The notes under the pieces are model-generated. The model had not been told where the DNA came from. It made no database searches and saw only the letters and a list, made by a program, of their open reading frames with translations. This document shows, in pieces, positions 1-7,278 of a DNA stretch of 19,420 bases (positions are counted from its first letter, which is position 1; each line of letters starts with the position of its first letter). A program made the position numbers and the translations under genes. This DNA is from DAOPXV01 sp035352535 (GTDB lineage: Bacteria; Muiribacteriota; UBA9980): NCBI GenBank assembly GCA_964545075.1, contig CAZJFS010000078.1, positions 1 through 19,420 on the forward strand, in the 5' to 3' direction.

Positions 1-259
1 TTTCCATATCTTTAGAATACGCCGTATATTTCGCGCTCACGTCCGCGCCGCCGATATTCATAGTGATCTTTCCGGTATTTGCGCAATTAACGGAACATTT
101 TTCACATATTTCATGAAATTCATCGTAAATATTTTTATCCATGGGGATTTTTTTATCGTCTTTATTGTAAGCCGTATAACCCGGTTGAGCAATACACGAA
201 AACACGGTAATCATCATAAGCGCAAAACAGAAAAAAAGATTTAAACGTTTGTTTTTCAT
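1..259 (-). CDS. Putative exported lipoprotein or Cys-containing secreted protein (3' part cut by window edge)
   Basis: The reading frame starts at an ATG at 259 and stays open to the window edge, giving 86 visible residues. An AAAGGAG ribosome site lies just upstream. The N-terminus has lysine/arginine residues (MKNKRLN) followed by a hydrophobic stretch (LFFCFALMMITVF) and then SCIAQP. This is a signal peptide, and VFSC could act as a loose lipobox with Cys22 as the lipidated residue, although Phe at -2 is not ideal. Further along there are three cysteines in a short interval (ICEKCSVNC), which could bind metal or form disulfides. I do not recognise the family. The gene lies downstream of a TetR gene on the same strand, and a copy of that regulator's presumed operator sits about 150 bases before its start, so it is probably part of that regulon. 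Confidence 0.6.
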   Translation of the reverse strand, partial: MKNKRLNLFFCFALMMITVFSCIAQPGYTAYNKDDKKIPMDKNIYDEFHEICEKCSVNCANTGKITMNIGGADVSAKYTAYSKDME

Positions 260-409
260 AATCCGAACTCCTTTAAATTTTTCATATTAAAGTTATTTCC
301 CGCATTAATTTTTTTGCGGCAGCATTGATTAAAACAATGAATTATCGCTGGAATTTATGTTTAATTTATAATTTATCAACGCAAAATATTTTTATAAAAA
401 CACTTCCCC

Positions 410-427
410 GGAGTGAACGTTCACTCC
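410..427. promoter_or_regulatory. Palindromic TetR operator, copy 1 (upstream of the lipoprotein gene)
   Basis: GGAGTGAACGTTCACTCC is an 18-base perfect palindrome. Its 16-base core is identical to the palindrome over the start of the TetR gene at 484-1068. It lies 57 bases past the stop of that gene and about 150 bases upstream of the lipoprotein start. Perfect palindromes of this size are usual for TetR-family dimers, so regulation of the lipoprotein gene is inferred. Confidence 0.75.
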
Positions 428-483
428 CAACGTTATTTATCGCTCTTACAAAATGTTTATTGAATCATCGAATTTTTTCGCCG

Positions 484-1068
484 TCAATGAGAAGCTATCG
501 CGTCCCAGCAGGCTTCTACGGCATTTTTCAGTATTTTTTTATCATTCATTTCAGCTATACCCTGGATATGATCGCGCGCCATAGTTATTATGGGACCGAA
601 GATAAGAGCCAAAAGAACGCTCGGCGGAAGTTTTTTTATCAGGCCCGCCTTCTGTCCGTCCCGAAACATTTTCAAAAGGTCACTATCTTCGCCGAAGACC
701 TGTTCGCGCCTGCAGGAGATTCCATAGGGCGAATTGCTGTATTGCTCCAGAAACTTAAATTCTATAGGACTACTGATAAAAAATTGTAGCAGCGCTCCGC
801 ACAAATGAATGAATTTTTCCTTGATCGGGCCGTCATTTTTATAACCTATCAGCATATCTCGCTTGATATTCGACAATAATTCTTTATAAAGCTCGGTTAT
901 AAGGATATCCTTGCTTGCAAAATAACGGTAGATCGATCCGACGCCTGCATTCGCTTTCTTGGCGATCAGATCGGTCGATGCGCCGTGAAAACCTTTTTCA
1001 GCGATCAATTCAAGCGCTGAATCGAGAATAGCTTCGCGTTTGCAGCTGGTTTCGTTTATTTTTTTCAT
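484..1068 (-). CDS. TetR/AcrR-family transcriptional repressor
   Basis: This 194-residue protein has the normal length for the family. Residues 10-56 form the typical N-terminal helix-turn-helix: REAILDSALELIAEKGF, then STDLIAKKANAGVGSIYRYF, then SKDILITEL. The C-terminal ligand domain is divergent, as usual, so the inducer cannot be told. The ATG start has GGAGG six to seven bases upstream. A near-consensus promoter lies at 1108-1136, and a perfect palindrome GAGTGAACGTTCACTC lies between the -10 box and the ribosome site, which indicates autorepression. A second copy of the palindrome follows the gene, in front of the next gene on the same strand. AcrR-type regulators of this build often control efflux or lipid/envelope genes, but no such target is visible here besides the small exported protein. 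Confidence 0.9.
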   Translation of the reverse strand: MKKINETSCKREAILDSALELIAEKGFHGASTDLIAKKANAGVGSIYRYFASKDILITELYKELLSNIKRDMLIGYKNDGPIKEKFIHLCGALLQFFISSPIEFKFLEQYSNSPYGISCRREQVFGEDSDLLKMFRDGQKAGLIKKLPPSVLLALIFGPIITMARDHIQGIAEMNDKKILKNAVEACWDAIASH

Positions 1069-1083
1069 ATGAACCTCCGCGCG

Positions 1084-1099
1084 GAGTGAACGTTCACTC
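1084..1099. promoter_or_regulatory. Palindromic TetR operator, copy 2 (autoregulatory)
   Basis: GAGTGAACGTTCACTC is a perfect 16-base palindrome placed between the predicted transcription start and the ribosome site of the TetR gene. It is identical to the core of the palindrome at 410-427. This is the classic position for repressor roadblock and autoregulation. Confidence 0.8.
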
Positions 1100-1107
1100 T
1101 TGATTTA

Positions 1108-1136
1108 ATAATAACAAAAATCAGCGCGGAAGTCAA
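1108..1136 (-). promoter_or_regulatory. Sigma-70-type promoter of the TetR gene
   Basis: Read on the minus strand, TTGACT (1136-1131), a 17-base spacer and TATTAT (1113-1108) are each one mismatch from the consensus hexamers. The predicted start near 1101 abuts the operator at 1084-1099. Confidence 0.7.
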
Positions 1137-1218
1137 TCAAATTTTACTTTAAAAAATAAGAATGAAAACATATTGAACAGGTGCTTTATGGGCGGCGGTT
1201 TCTAACGGCAAATAAAAA

Positions 1219-1238
1219 CCATCCGTTATAGTGGATGG
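1219..1238 (-). terminator. Rho-independent terminator of the STAS gene
   Basis: On the minus strand, CCATCC and GGATGG pair around an 8-base loop. The stem is extended by a G-U and A-U pairs and followed by TTTTTATT. It lies 53 bases past the stop codon of the STAS gene at 1292-1627. A run of T on the plus side is also present but there is no plus-strand gene to terminate. Confidence 0.7.
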
Positions 1239-1245
1239 CTTTTAT

Positions 1246-1275
1246 AATTGCCGCTTCGCGAAGTTTGCGGCAATT
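1246..1275. repeat. Perfect 9-bp inverted repeat next to the terminator
   Basis: AATTGCCGC (1246-1254) and GCGGCAATT (1267-1275) form a perfect stem around 12 bases that contain their own palindrome CTTCGCGAAG. It lies between the STAS stop codon and the terminator hairpin. It has no T-tract, so it may protect the 3' end or be a small palindromic repeat. Confidence 0.5.
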
Positions 1276-1291
1276 TGCGTTATAATGAGCG

Positions 1292-1627
1292 TTAATTCAA
1301 TTTTGATAAAGCTTCTTCGTCGTTCGCGAATATTTTTAAAAGGTTCTGAAACCCGGTAAGTTTAAAAATCTCTTCGACTGAAGCGCGAAGCCCCGTGATA
1401 TATGCTTCTCCGCCCGCGGTCTTAGCGCTTTTGGCTATAGTGAGAACCACGCGAAGCCCGGCGCTGCTTATGTAGTCTATATTTTCCATGTTCAAAATAA
1501 TGTATTTTTCACCCTTGGATATTATATCCACTACCGATTTTTCAACTTCCGGCGAGCTGATGGCGTCCATTCTGCCGTTAGGCGAAACGATCATAGCCTT
1601 CTGTTCCTTGCGGGTCTTTATTTCCAA
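1292..1627 (-). CDS. STAS-domain anti-sigma-factor antagonist (SpoIIAA/RsbV/BtrV type)
   Basis: The 111-residue protein is a single STAS domain. The core motif DYISSAGLRVVL (residues 51-62) contains the phosphorylatable serine, probably Ser55 by alignment with BtrV-like proteins. In this family the unphosphorylated form captures an anti-sigma or switch kinase, and a PP2C phosphatase reverses phosphorylation. The start is a TTG at 1627 with CGGAGG six bases upstream; no ATG is available nearby. A TTGACA-18-TAAAAT promoter lies at 1668-1697. It is divergently transcribed from the operon encoding a SpoIIE-type phosphatase/kinase, 141 bases away, which makes it the likely substrate of that enzyme. 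The final target, a sigma factor or another enzyme, is not in the window. Confidence 0.88.
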   Translation of the reverse strand: MEIKTRKEQKAMIVSPNGRMDAISSPEVEKSVVDIISKGEKYIILNMENIDYISSAGLRVVLTIAKSAKTAGGEAYITGLRASVEEIFKLTGFQNLLKIFANDEEALSKLN

Positions 1628-1667
1628 TTGAAACCTCCGTTTATTTTAAAGTTATATTAATGCCTCA

Positions 1668-1697
1668 ATTTTAAATTATAAACGTATCTTTTGTCAA
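1668..1697 (-). promoter_or_regulatory. Promoter of the STAS gene
   Basis: On the minus strand, TTGACA (1697-1692) is a perfect -35 box, followed by an 18-base spacer and TAAAAT (1673-1668), one mismatch from the -10 consensus. The predicted start near 1661 gives a leader of about 35 bases. Confidence 0.6.
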
Positions 1698-1768
1698 GAA
1701 ACTTTTAATAAAGTATTGCAAAATATTGATAATTATGATAAAAGATTTAACTAACCTATTATAAAAAG

Positions 1769-2359
1769 GTGCTGATCTTAATGATTTTATTCAAGTCTTT
1801 TTTTATTCCACGCCCGGCCTTCGCCTCATCGGATGTCGACGAAACGGCGTTATACCTGAAGGGTATCGAGCTTATAAAATCAGCGAATTATAACGAAGCG
1901 TTGACATGCTTCAATAAAATATTGAAATATAACATCAATAATTCAAGAGTGAAAGCCATCCGTGAAAAACTCCTTGAAAAAATAGAAAAGGTCAAAGAAA
2001 ACGAAACCGGAACCAACCACCACGAAAAAGAGATCGAAGAAAAATATAACGAAGGCAACGCCCTTATGGAAATTGAAATGTTCGAAGACGCGTTAAAATG
2101 CTTCGATAAAGCGCTCGGCATAGACAATAAAAGCGCGGTGCTCTGGTTTTCCAGGGCCATGGCTTTAAAAAAACTTTTGAAATTTGAACTCGCCGTCGTT
2201 TCATTCGACCAGGCGTTGGCGATAAACCCGTCTTTTTCGGACGCCTGGTATAATAAAGCGGCCTGCCTTTCAAAACTAAACAAACTCGAAGAGGCTCTTG
2301 AATGCTTCAATGAGATCGTCGAGATAGACCCCGACCACATGCCGGATAAAAACCTTTAA
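1769..2359 (+). CDS. Exported tetratricopeptide-repeat protein
   Basis: This 196-residue protein begins with a hydrophobic leader ending at PAFA|SS (residues 1-19), so it is probably periplasmic. TPR units follow at about 27-58, 89-122, 123-156 and 157-190. The last three are tandem and typical (A..W...A..L..L.K.E.A...FD.AL.I.P). Charged helix 60-90 separates the first from the rest. TPRs act as protein-protein scaffolds. The start is uncertain: GTG at 1769 gives the better signal peptide but lacks a ribosome site, while ATG at 1781 has AAGGTG nine bases upstream and would remove four residues. Only five bases separate it from the binding-protein gene, so it heads the four-gene operon and may help assemble the binding-protein/receptor complex (inference). 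Confidence 0.82.
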   Translation: MLILMILFKSFFIPRPAFASSDVDETALYLKGIELIKSANYNEALTCFNKILKYNINNSRVKAIREKLLEKIEKVKENETGTNHHEKEIEEKYNEGNALMEIEMFEDALKCFDKALGIDNKSAVLWFSRAMALKKLLKFELAVVSFDQALAINPSFSDAWYNKAACLSKLNKLEEALECFNEIVEIDPDHMPDKNL

Positions 2360-2364
2360 AACAA

Positions 2365-3357
2365 ATGAAGAAAAAAATTATTACAATCGCGTTTATATTC
2401 TCGCTCATATTAATTTCGTCTAACGTTTACTCAGCCGAGCAGACGCTTAAAAAAGTCGTCTTCATGCCGCAATGGCTTCCCCAGGCTCAGTTCGCCGGAT
2501 ATTTCACGGCCAAGGAACTGGGCATCTATAAAAAATACGGGCTCGACGTCACCATATTAAACGGCGGACCCGGCGCTCCCACGACCGCCGCTCTGGAAGA
2601 AAAAAAGGCCGATTTCGTTACGATATCCCTGCCCGCCGCGATCGAAAAAAAAGCCGCTGGATCGAAGATCGTCAATATCGCCCAGATAATATGCCGCTCG
2701 TCCCTTATGTTTGTCACAAAAAAGAAAAACGGCATACTTTCCCCTAAAGATATGAACGGAAAAAAGATCGGTTACTGGAAGAACGATTTCATAGGCATGC
2801 CGAAAGCTTTTTTAAAAAAATACGATATCAACGCTCAATTTTTCCCGATAAATAATTCCGTCGAAATGTTCCTCGCCGACGGCGTCGACGCCATAACAGT
2901 CATGTGGTATAACGAATACCATAAGATCATAAATTCCGGAATAAACCCAGAAGAATTAAGCACCTTCTTTTTTTACGAGCACGACCTCAACTTTCCCGAA
3001 GACGGCATATACGTTCTCGAGGACACCTTCAATAACGACCCCGAACTATGCCGGAATTTCGTCGCGGCCTCGATCGAAGGCTGGCGGCATGCATTTGAAA
3101 ACGAAGAAGAAACGCTTGATATAGTTATAAAATATATAAAAGAAGCTCACATGATGGCCAATAAAGCGAATCAGAGATGGATGCTCGCGAGGATGCGCGA
3201 TATCGTAATCCCGAAGGACGCAAATCAGTCGATCGGCGAACTCATCGAAAAAGATTACATGAAAACGGTAAATGTTTTGCTCGAGTCGGGTTCAATAAAA
3301 ATTTCGCCTGAATATAAATCTTTTTATAAAAGCTGCGTGAAAAATGTTTCGAAATAA
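2365..3357 (+). CDS. Periplasmic NMT1/THI5-like substrate-binding protein
   Basis: The 330-residue protein has a Sec signal peptide (residues 1-23, cleavage at VYS|AE) and no lipobox, so it is a free periplasmic protein. The mature start has the NMT1/THI5-like signature: WLPQAQFAGYFTAKELGIY, then GLDVTILNGGPG, then the ADFVTISLPAAIEKKAAG region. This places it with ThiY/SsuA/TauA-type type II binding proteins, many of which bind pyrimidine precursors of thiamine or small sulfonates. The ligand cannot be read from sequence. No ABC permease or ATPase genes are nearby. Its stop overlaps the start of the membrane phosphatase/kinase gene by 14 bases, implying translational coupling. I infer that it delivers a ligand signal to that receptor's periplasmic Cache region, and the NCS1 permease next in line may import the same or a related compound. 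Confidence 0.85.
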   Translation: MKKKIITIAFIFSLILISSNVYSAEQTLKKVVFMPQWLPQAQFAGYFTAKELGIYKKYGLDVTILNGGPGAPTTAALEEKKADFVTISLPAAIEKKAAGSKIVNIAQIICRSSLMFVTKKKNGILSPKDMNGKKIGYWKNDFIGMPKAFLKKYDINAQFFPINNSVEMFLADGVDAITVMWYNEYHKIINSGINPEELSTFFFYEHDLNFPEDGIYVLEDTFNNDPELCRNFVAASIEGWRHAFENEEETLDIVIKYIKEAHMMANKANQRWMLARMRDIVIPKDANQSIGELIEKDYMKTVNVLLESGSIKISPEYKSFYKSCVKNVSK

Positions 3358-5704
3358 AGGACTCGCGTTTAAACTCACCTTTTTTATCATGACTTGCTGT
3401 ACGGCAATATTCGCCGTGGTGTTTTTGTATAATTATAAAATAACCAAACAGCTCATACTTGACAAGGTCAAAGAAAATACTGAAAACGTAACGTTTTCAA
3501 GCTCCCGCCAGATCGAAAAAACCATAATCGCGGCGCAAAAAGTGCCTTCCAATATGGCCGTATGGCTCGAAAATTCTAAGTACACTGAAGATGAAATTAA
3601 AACTCTTATAAAATCAGTGCTTCAAACGAATAAAGAAGTATACGGCATTTGCGTGGCTTATGAGCCTTACGCTTTCAAAAGCGACGATAAATATTTTTCC
3701 CCTTATTGCTTTAAAACTGAAAACACCGTTGAAATAATAAACATCGGGAAAAAGACTTACGAATATTTTTATATGGACTGGTATCAAATCCCCCGCGAAA
3801 CGGGAAAGGCGTTCTGGAGCGAACCATACTTTGACGAGGGCGGCGGAAATATCGTAATGTCAACATATTCGGTGCCTTTTTACGAATATAAAGACGGAAA
3901 GAAAGTTTTCAAAGGCGTCGTCACAGCCGATATTTCACTTGAATGGCTCGAAAAAATCGTTTCATCCATAAAAATATCCAACGCGGGATATGGTTTTTTA
4001 ATTTCTCATAACGGAACCATGCTGACCCATCCTCAAAAAGATTTCATAATGAATGAAAGCATTTTCAGCATCGCCGAAGAACTGAAATATCCGGAGTTAC
4101 GTGAAATAGGCATAAAAATGATAAAGGGCGAAAGCGGGCTTTATCACGTTAAAAGCATTTATTCGACTCAAAACTGCTGGTTGTTTTTCGCTCCGCTTCC
4201 ATCGTGCGGATGGTCGCTTACGGCCGTCTATCCCGAGGATGAACTTTTTTCGGACCTTAAAAAACTTAATACCGAACTTATTATAATCGCGGCGGTTGGT
4301 TTTTTCGCGCTTTTCGCAATAATAATCTTCATTTCAAATAAAATAACGAATCCGCTCCGCGAACTTGCGAAAGTAGCCAAGATAATAGGTTCAGGCGATT
4401 TCGACGTCAAGCTTCCTAAACTTGAAAGCCTCGATGAAATAGGCAGACTTAACAGAGCGTTCTCATCGATGCAATGCGCGCTGAAGGAATATATCGTAAA
4501 CCTTAAAACTACCACTCTGGTTAAGGAGCGCATTGAAAGCGAACTTAAGGTAGCCCACGACATCCAGATGGGCATCATCCCTAAAACATTCCCGCCTTAC
4601 CCAGACAGACCTGAATTCGATATTTACGCCGTGCTGGAACCGGCGAAGGAAGTCGGAGGAGATCTCTACGATTTCTTTTTAATCGACGATTCCAGATTCT
4701 GCTTCGCCATCGGAGATGTCGCCGGAAAAGGCGTTCCTGCCTCGCTTTTCATGGCTATAACAAGAACGCTTCTGCACGCTAAATTTTCAAGATCATTAAA
4801 ACTCTCGCGAATAGTCGAAAGTATCAACGAAGATCTTTCCACGAATAACGAAAACATGATGTTCGTAACCTTTTTCGTCGGAATACTCGATACCGCTACC
4901 GGTGCTATCGAATATTGCAACGCGGGGCATAATCCGCCCTACATCGTAAGATCGAACGGCGACGTTGAAGAGATGCCAAAAACCAAAGACACTCCGCTCG
5001 GAATAATGCCGAGAGCCTTCTCGGTCGGAAATATGTCGCTTAACCTGGGCGATTCAATATTTTTATATACCGACGGCGTTACGGAAGCGATAAGCTCCGA
5101 AAATAAATTCTACGGCGAAGACCGGCTTAAGGCAATTTTAAAAAATCTGGCGGGCAAAAAATCAAAAGATATCGTTTGCGAAGTTCTGGCGGATATTAAA
5201 ACTTTCGCGAAAGGCGCCGAACAATCAGATGACATTACGGAACTTCAAATAAAATTCATAAGTAAAACGGTTAAAAAAGCTAGCGAAAATAAAGAGGCAA
5301 AAAAAATGATAATAAAAAATAAACTGCCGGAACTCGCGAAAGTAGCTGAACTTATTGAAGAAATCGGCGAAAAATGGGGAGTTTCACAAAAAGCCGTCAT
5401 CGATGTAAACGTCTGCGTGGAAGAGCTTATCGTAAACACCATATCCTACGGCTATTCCGAAGGAGCCGAACGCGAGATTGAAATATCCGTAACGCGCGAA
5501 GAACGGGCTATAAAGATCAGGATCGAAGACGACGGGCTTGAATTCGATCCCTTGAAAGCGCCGGCGCCGGTGGATATGGACAAGCCCCTTATGGATCGAA
5601 AGATAGGCGGCCTCGGAATTCATTTCGTTAAAAATCTCATGGATGATTTTGAATACAAAAGGGCCGACGGTAAAAATATTATAACCCTTACCAAAAACAT
5701 CTGA
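3344..5704 (+). CDS. Transmembrane Cache-HAMP-SpoIIE phosphatase with C-terminal RsbW-like kinase domain
   Basis: This 786-residue protein has a TM helix at about 10-30, a large periplasmic Cache-type sensor region (35-300), and a second TM helix at 312-331. HAMP follows at 331-385 (P-L-R-E-L near 337 and DEIGRL near 364). A SpoIIE/PP2C phosphatase domain spans about 400-640. Metal-binding aspartates are in GGDLYD (Asp440), IGDVAGKG (Asp458), LYTDGVTEA (Asp577) and QSDDIT (Asp629/630). A HATPase domain of the anti-sigma type spans about 655-785, with the N box EELIVN (Asn698), the DDGLEFDP box (729-736) and GGLGIHF (755-761). One chain therefore holds both the phosphatase and the kinase expected to act on a STAS protein, with direct periplasmic input. 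It overlaps the binding-protein gene by 14 bases and is followed by the permease gene after two bases. Two STAS proteins in the window are candidate substrates. Confidence 0.92.
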   Translation: MFRNKGLAFKLTFFIMTCCTAIFAVVFLYNYKITKQLILDKVKENTENVTFSSSRQIEKTIIAAQKVPSNMAVWLENSKYTEDEIKTLIKSVLQTNKEVYGICVAYEPYAFKSDDKYFSPYCFKTENTVEIINIGKKTYEYFYMDWYQIPRETGKAFWSEPYFDEGGGNIVMSTYSVPFYEYKDGKKVFKGVVTADISLEWLEKIVSSIKISNAGYGFLISHNGTMLTHPQKDFIMNESIFSIAEELKYPELREIGIKMIKGESGLYHVKSIYSTQNCWLFFAPLPSCGWSLTAVYPEDELFSDLKKLNTELIIIAAVGFFALFAIIIFISNKITNPLRELAKVAKIIGSGDFDVKLPKLESLDEIGRLNRAFSSMQCALKEYIVNLKTTTLVKERIESELKVAHDIQMGIIPKTFPPYPDRPEFDIYAVLEPAKEVGGDLYDFFLIDDSRFCFAIGDVAGKGVPASLFMAITRTLLHAKFSRSLKLSRIVESINEDLSTNNENMMFVTFFVGILDTATGAIEYCNAGHNPPYIVRSNGDVEEMPKTKDTPLGIMPRAFSVGNMSLNLGDSIFLYTDGVTEAISSENKFYGEDRLKAILKNLAGKKSKDIVCEVLADIKTFAKGAEQSDDITELQIKFISKTVKKASENKEAKKMIIKNKLPELAKVAELIEEIGEKWGVSQKAVIDVNVCVEELIVNTISYGYSEGAEREIEISVTREERAIKIRIEDDGLEFDPLKAPAPVDMDKPLMDRKIGGLGIHFVKNLMDDFEYKRADGKNIITLTKNI

Positions 5705-5706
5705 AA

Positions 5707-7179
5707 ATGCACAGAAAATATAATATTGAAAAAGGCCAGATGACGGAGCTTTCACCTGACGCCCTGCCGCTTCTGAAAAACAGCGCGCTATACGGCGACG
5801 ATCTGCGGCCAGTCAAAATATCCGGCCGCAATTGGACGTATATCGATTTCGCGACCTTGTGGATAAGCATGAGCATCTGCATCCCCACTTATTCACTCGC
5901 GTCGGGGCTGATAACAAGCGGAATGAACTGGTGGCAGGCTATTTTCACGATATTCGCCGGAAATATCATAGTCTTGATACCGATGGTTTTAATAGGGGCC
6001 GCCTCGACCAGATATGGAATACCATATCCGGTATTCTGCCGTGCTTCATTCGGAACGAAGGGCGCTCATTTTCCGGCGCTGCTTCGGGCCGGCATCGCCT
6101 GCGGATGGTTCGGCATCAACTGCTGGATCGGCGGCGAATTCTTATACAGCGCTTTATTTGTATCTTTTCCGATAATATCAGCCGTGCCGCACGCAAAATT
6201 CATTTCTTTTCTTTTTTTCTGGGCCGTCAACGTATATCTCGCATATAAGGGAAATGAAATGATAAGGCGGATGAATATGATCGCAACTCCCATCCTAACC
6301 GCCGCAGGGTTCGTGGTTATATTCTGGGCCTTGTACGAGGCAGGTTCGATCGCCGGACTTTTTTCAGCCACCCCGAAAATAACGGCCGGCGGAGTTAAAA
6401 ATGCTTCTTTCGCATCGCTGTTTCTTCCGTCGCTTAACGCCATGATAGCCTATTGGGCCACGCTGGCTCTTAACATAGGCGATTTCACTCGCCTCGCGAA
6501 AAGCCAGAAAGACCAGTTGATAGGCCAGAGCATCGGCCTTCCGCCGACGATGGCTTTTTATTCGCTGGTCGGCGTTATGGGAACTCTCGGTTCGGTAGTC
6601 GTTTTCGGACGCGGAATATGGAACCCGGTCGAGCTCATTGAATCGTTCAATTCGCCGCTATTAAGCCTGACAGGCGGAATGATAGTTTTTATAGCGGTTA
6701 TAACGACCAATATTCCGGCTAACGTTGTCGCGCCGGCCAACATCTTCTCCAATCTGAACCCGCAAAAAATCTCTTACAAGGCGGGCGTTATTATCACCGG
6801 AATCGCCGGGTTTATTATAATGCCGTGGAAATTATACGCGGACGCCTCAGGGTATATCTTCGGCTGGCTCGGCACTTACGGCTCTTTTCTGGGTCCTCTG
6901 GCCGGAATTTATATCGCCGACTACTATATCGTAAAAAATCGCAATATCGATCTTTACGCCATTTACTGCGATAAAAAAGATATTTATTATTACAGCGGCG
7001 GCGTCAACTACCGTGCCGTCGCGGCATATCTGGTCTCCATAACGCCTTTCGTTACGGATCTTGCGTTTAAAACGTTCGACGGCGCCATTATCGCGAACTC
7101 CTGGATTATCGGAATGTTCGCCGGATTTTTAGCTTATATGGCCGTCATGAAAAAGCAACCCTCCGGGCGGAATAATTAA
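5707..7179 (+). CDS. NCS1-family permease (nucleobase/hydantoin/allantoin:cation symporter)
   Basis: The 490-residue protein has about 12 hydrophobic helices. Family marks include an N-terminal cytoplasmic stretch (ISGRNWTYIDFATLWISM), RYGIPYPVFCRASFG at the TM2-3 loop, CGWFGINCWIGG in TM3, ALNIGDFTRLAK after TM6, TTNIPANVVAPANIFSNL in TM8, and GVNYRA before TM11. These match the Mhp1/PucI/CodB group, which import hydantoins, allantoin, cytosine, uracil or thiamine with Na+ or H+. In Mhp1 a TM3 Trp and Gln contact the ligand; as far as I can align by eye the Trp is kept and the Gln becomes Asn. The start follows the phosphatase/kinase stop by two bases, so it is cotranscribed, and its substrate may be what the binding protein senses. 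The ribosome site lies in the end of the upstream gene and is weak. Confidence 0.88.
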   Translation: MHRKYNIEKGQMTELSPDALPLLKNSALYGDDLRPVKISGRNWTYIDFATLWISMSICIPTYSLASGLITSGMNWWQAIFTIFAGNIIVLIPMVLIGAASTRYGIPYPVFCRASFGTKGAHFPALLRAGIACGWFGINCWIGGEFLYSALFVSFPIISAVPHAKFISFLFFWAVNVYLAYKGNEMIRRMNMIATPILTAAGFVVIFWALYEAGSIAGLFSATPKITAGGVKNASFASLFLPSLNAMIAYWATLALNIGDFTRLAKSQKDQLIGQSIGLPPTMAFYSLVGVMGTLGSVVVFGRGIWNPVELIESFNSPLLSLTGGMIVFIAVITTNIPANVVAPANIFSNLNPQKISYKAGVIITGIAGFIIMPWKLYADASGYIFGWLGTYGSFLGPLAGIYIADYYIVKNRNIDLYAIYCDKKDIYYYSGGVNYRAVAAYLVSITPFVTDLAFKTFDGAIIANSWIIGMFAGFLAYMAVMKKQPSGRNN

Positions 7180-7187
7180 ACCGCCCG
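7164..7187 (+). terminator. Weak hairpin at the end of the permease operon
   Basis: CGGGCGG (7164-7170) and CCGCCCG (7181-7187) form a perfect 7-bp stem with the permease stop codon in the 10-base loop. Only scattered T residues follow, so it is an imperfect terminator. The 99 bases up to the convergent amylase gene hold nothing else I recognise. Confidence 0.4.
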
Positions 7188-7278
7188 TTCCCGTTTATCC
7201 GTTTTGCCCTATTTATTAATCGATTGATTCAGCGTTAACGATTATACAACATTTCTAAGGCAATATAGATTCGAGCAT

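Noticed and set aside
325..789. Plus-strand 154-residue frame overlapping the TetR gene
   Set aside because: It lies largely antisense to a well-supported TetR coding region, has no ribosome site and its composition looks random.
1701..1768. Plus-strand promoter for the TPR-to-permease operon
   Set aside because: Several AT-rich hexamers exist, for example TATGAT at 1734, but none has a matching -35 box at proper spacing, so I do not call one.
2365..3357. Naming the binding protein ThiY or assigning thiamine-precursor uptake
   Set aside because: The fold signature is clear but shared by sulfonate, taurine and pyrimidine binders; no thiamine genes or TPP riboswitch are present.
5384..5755. 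Minus-strand 123-residue frame across the end of the phosphatase/kinase gene
   Set aside because: It is the antisense of conserved HATPase motifs and the start of the permease gene, and has no ribosome site or recognisable motif.
6017..6032. ATACC-N6-GGTAT palindrome inside the permease gene
   Set aside because: The spacer is six bases rather than four, it lies in conserved coding sequence, and it has no promoter nearby.
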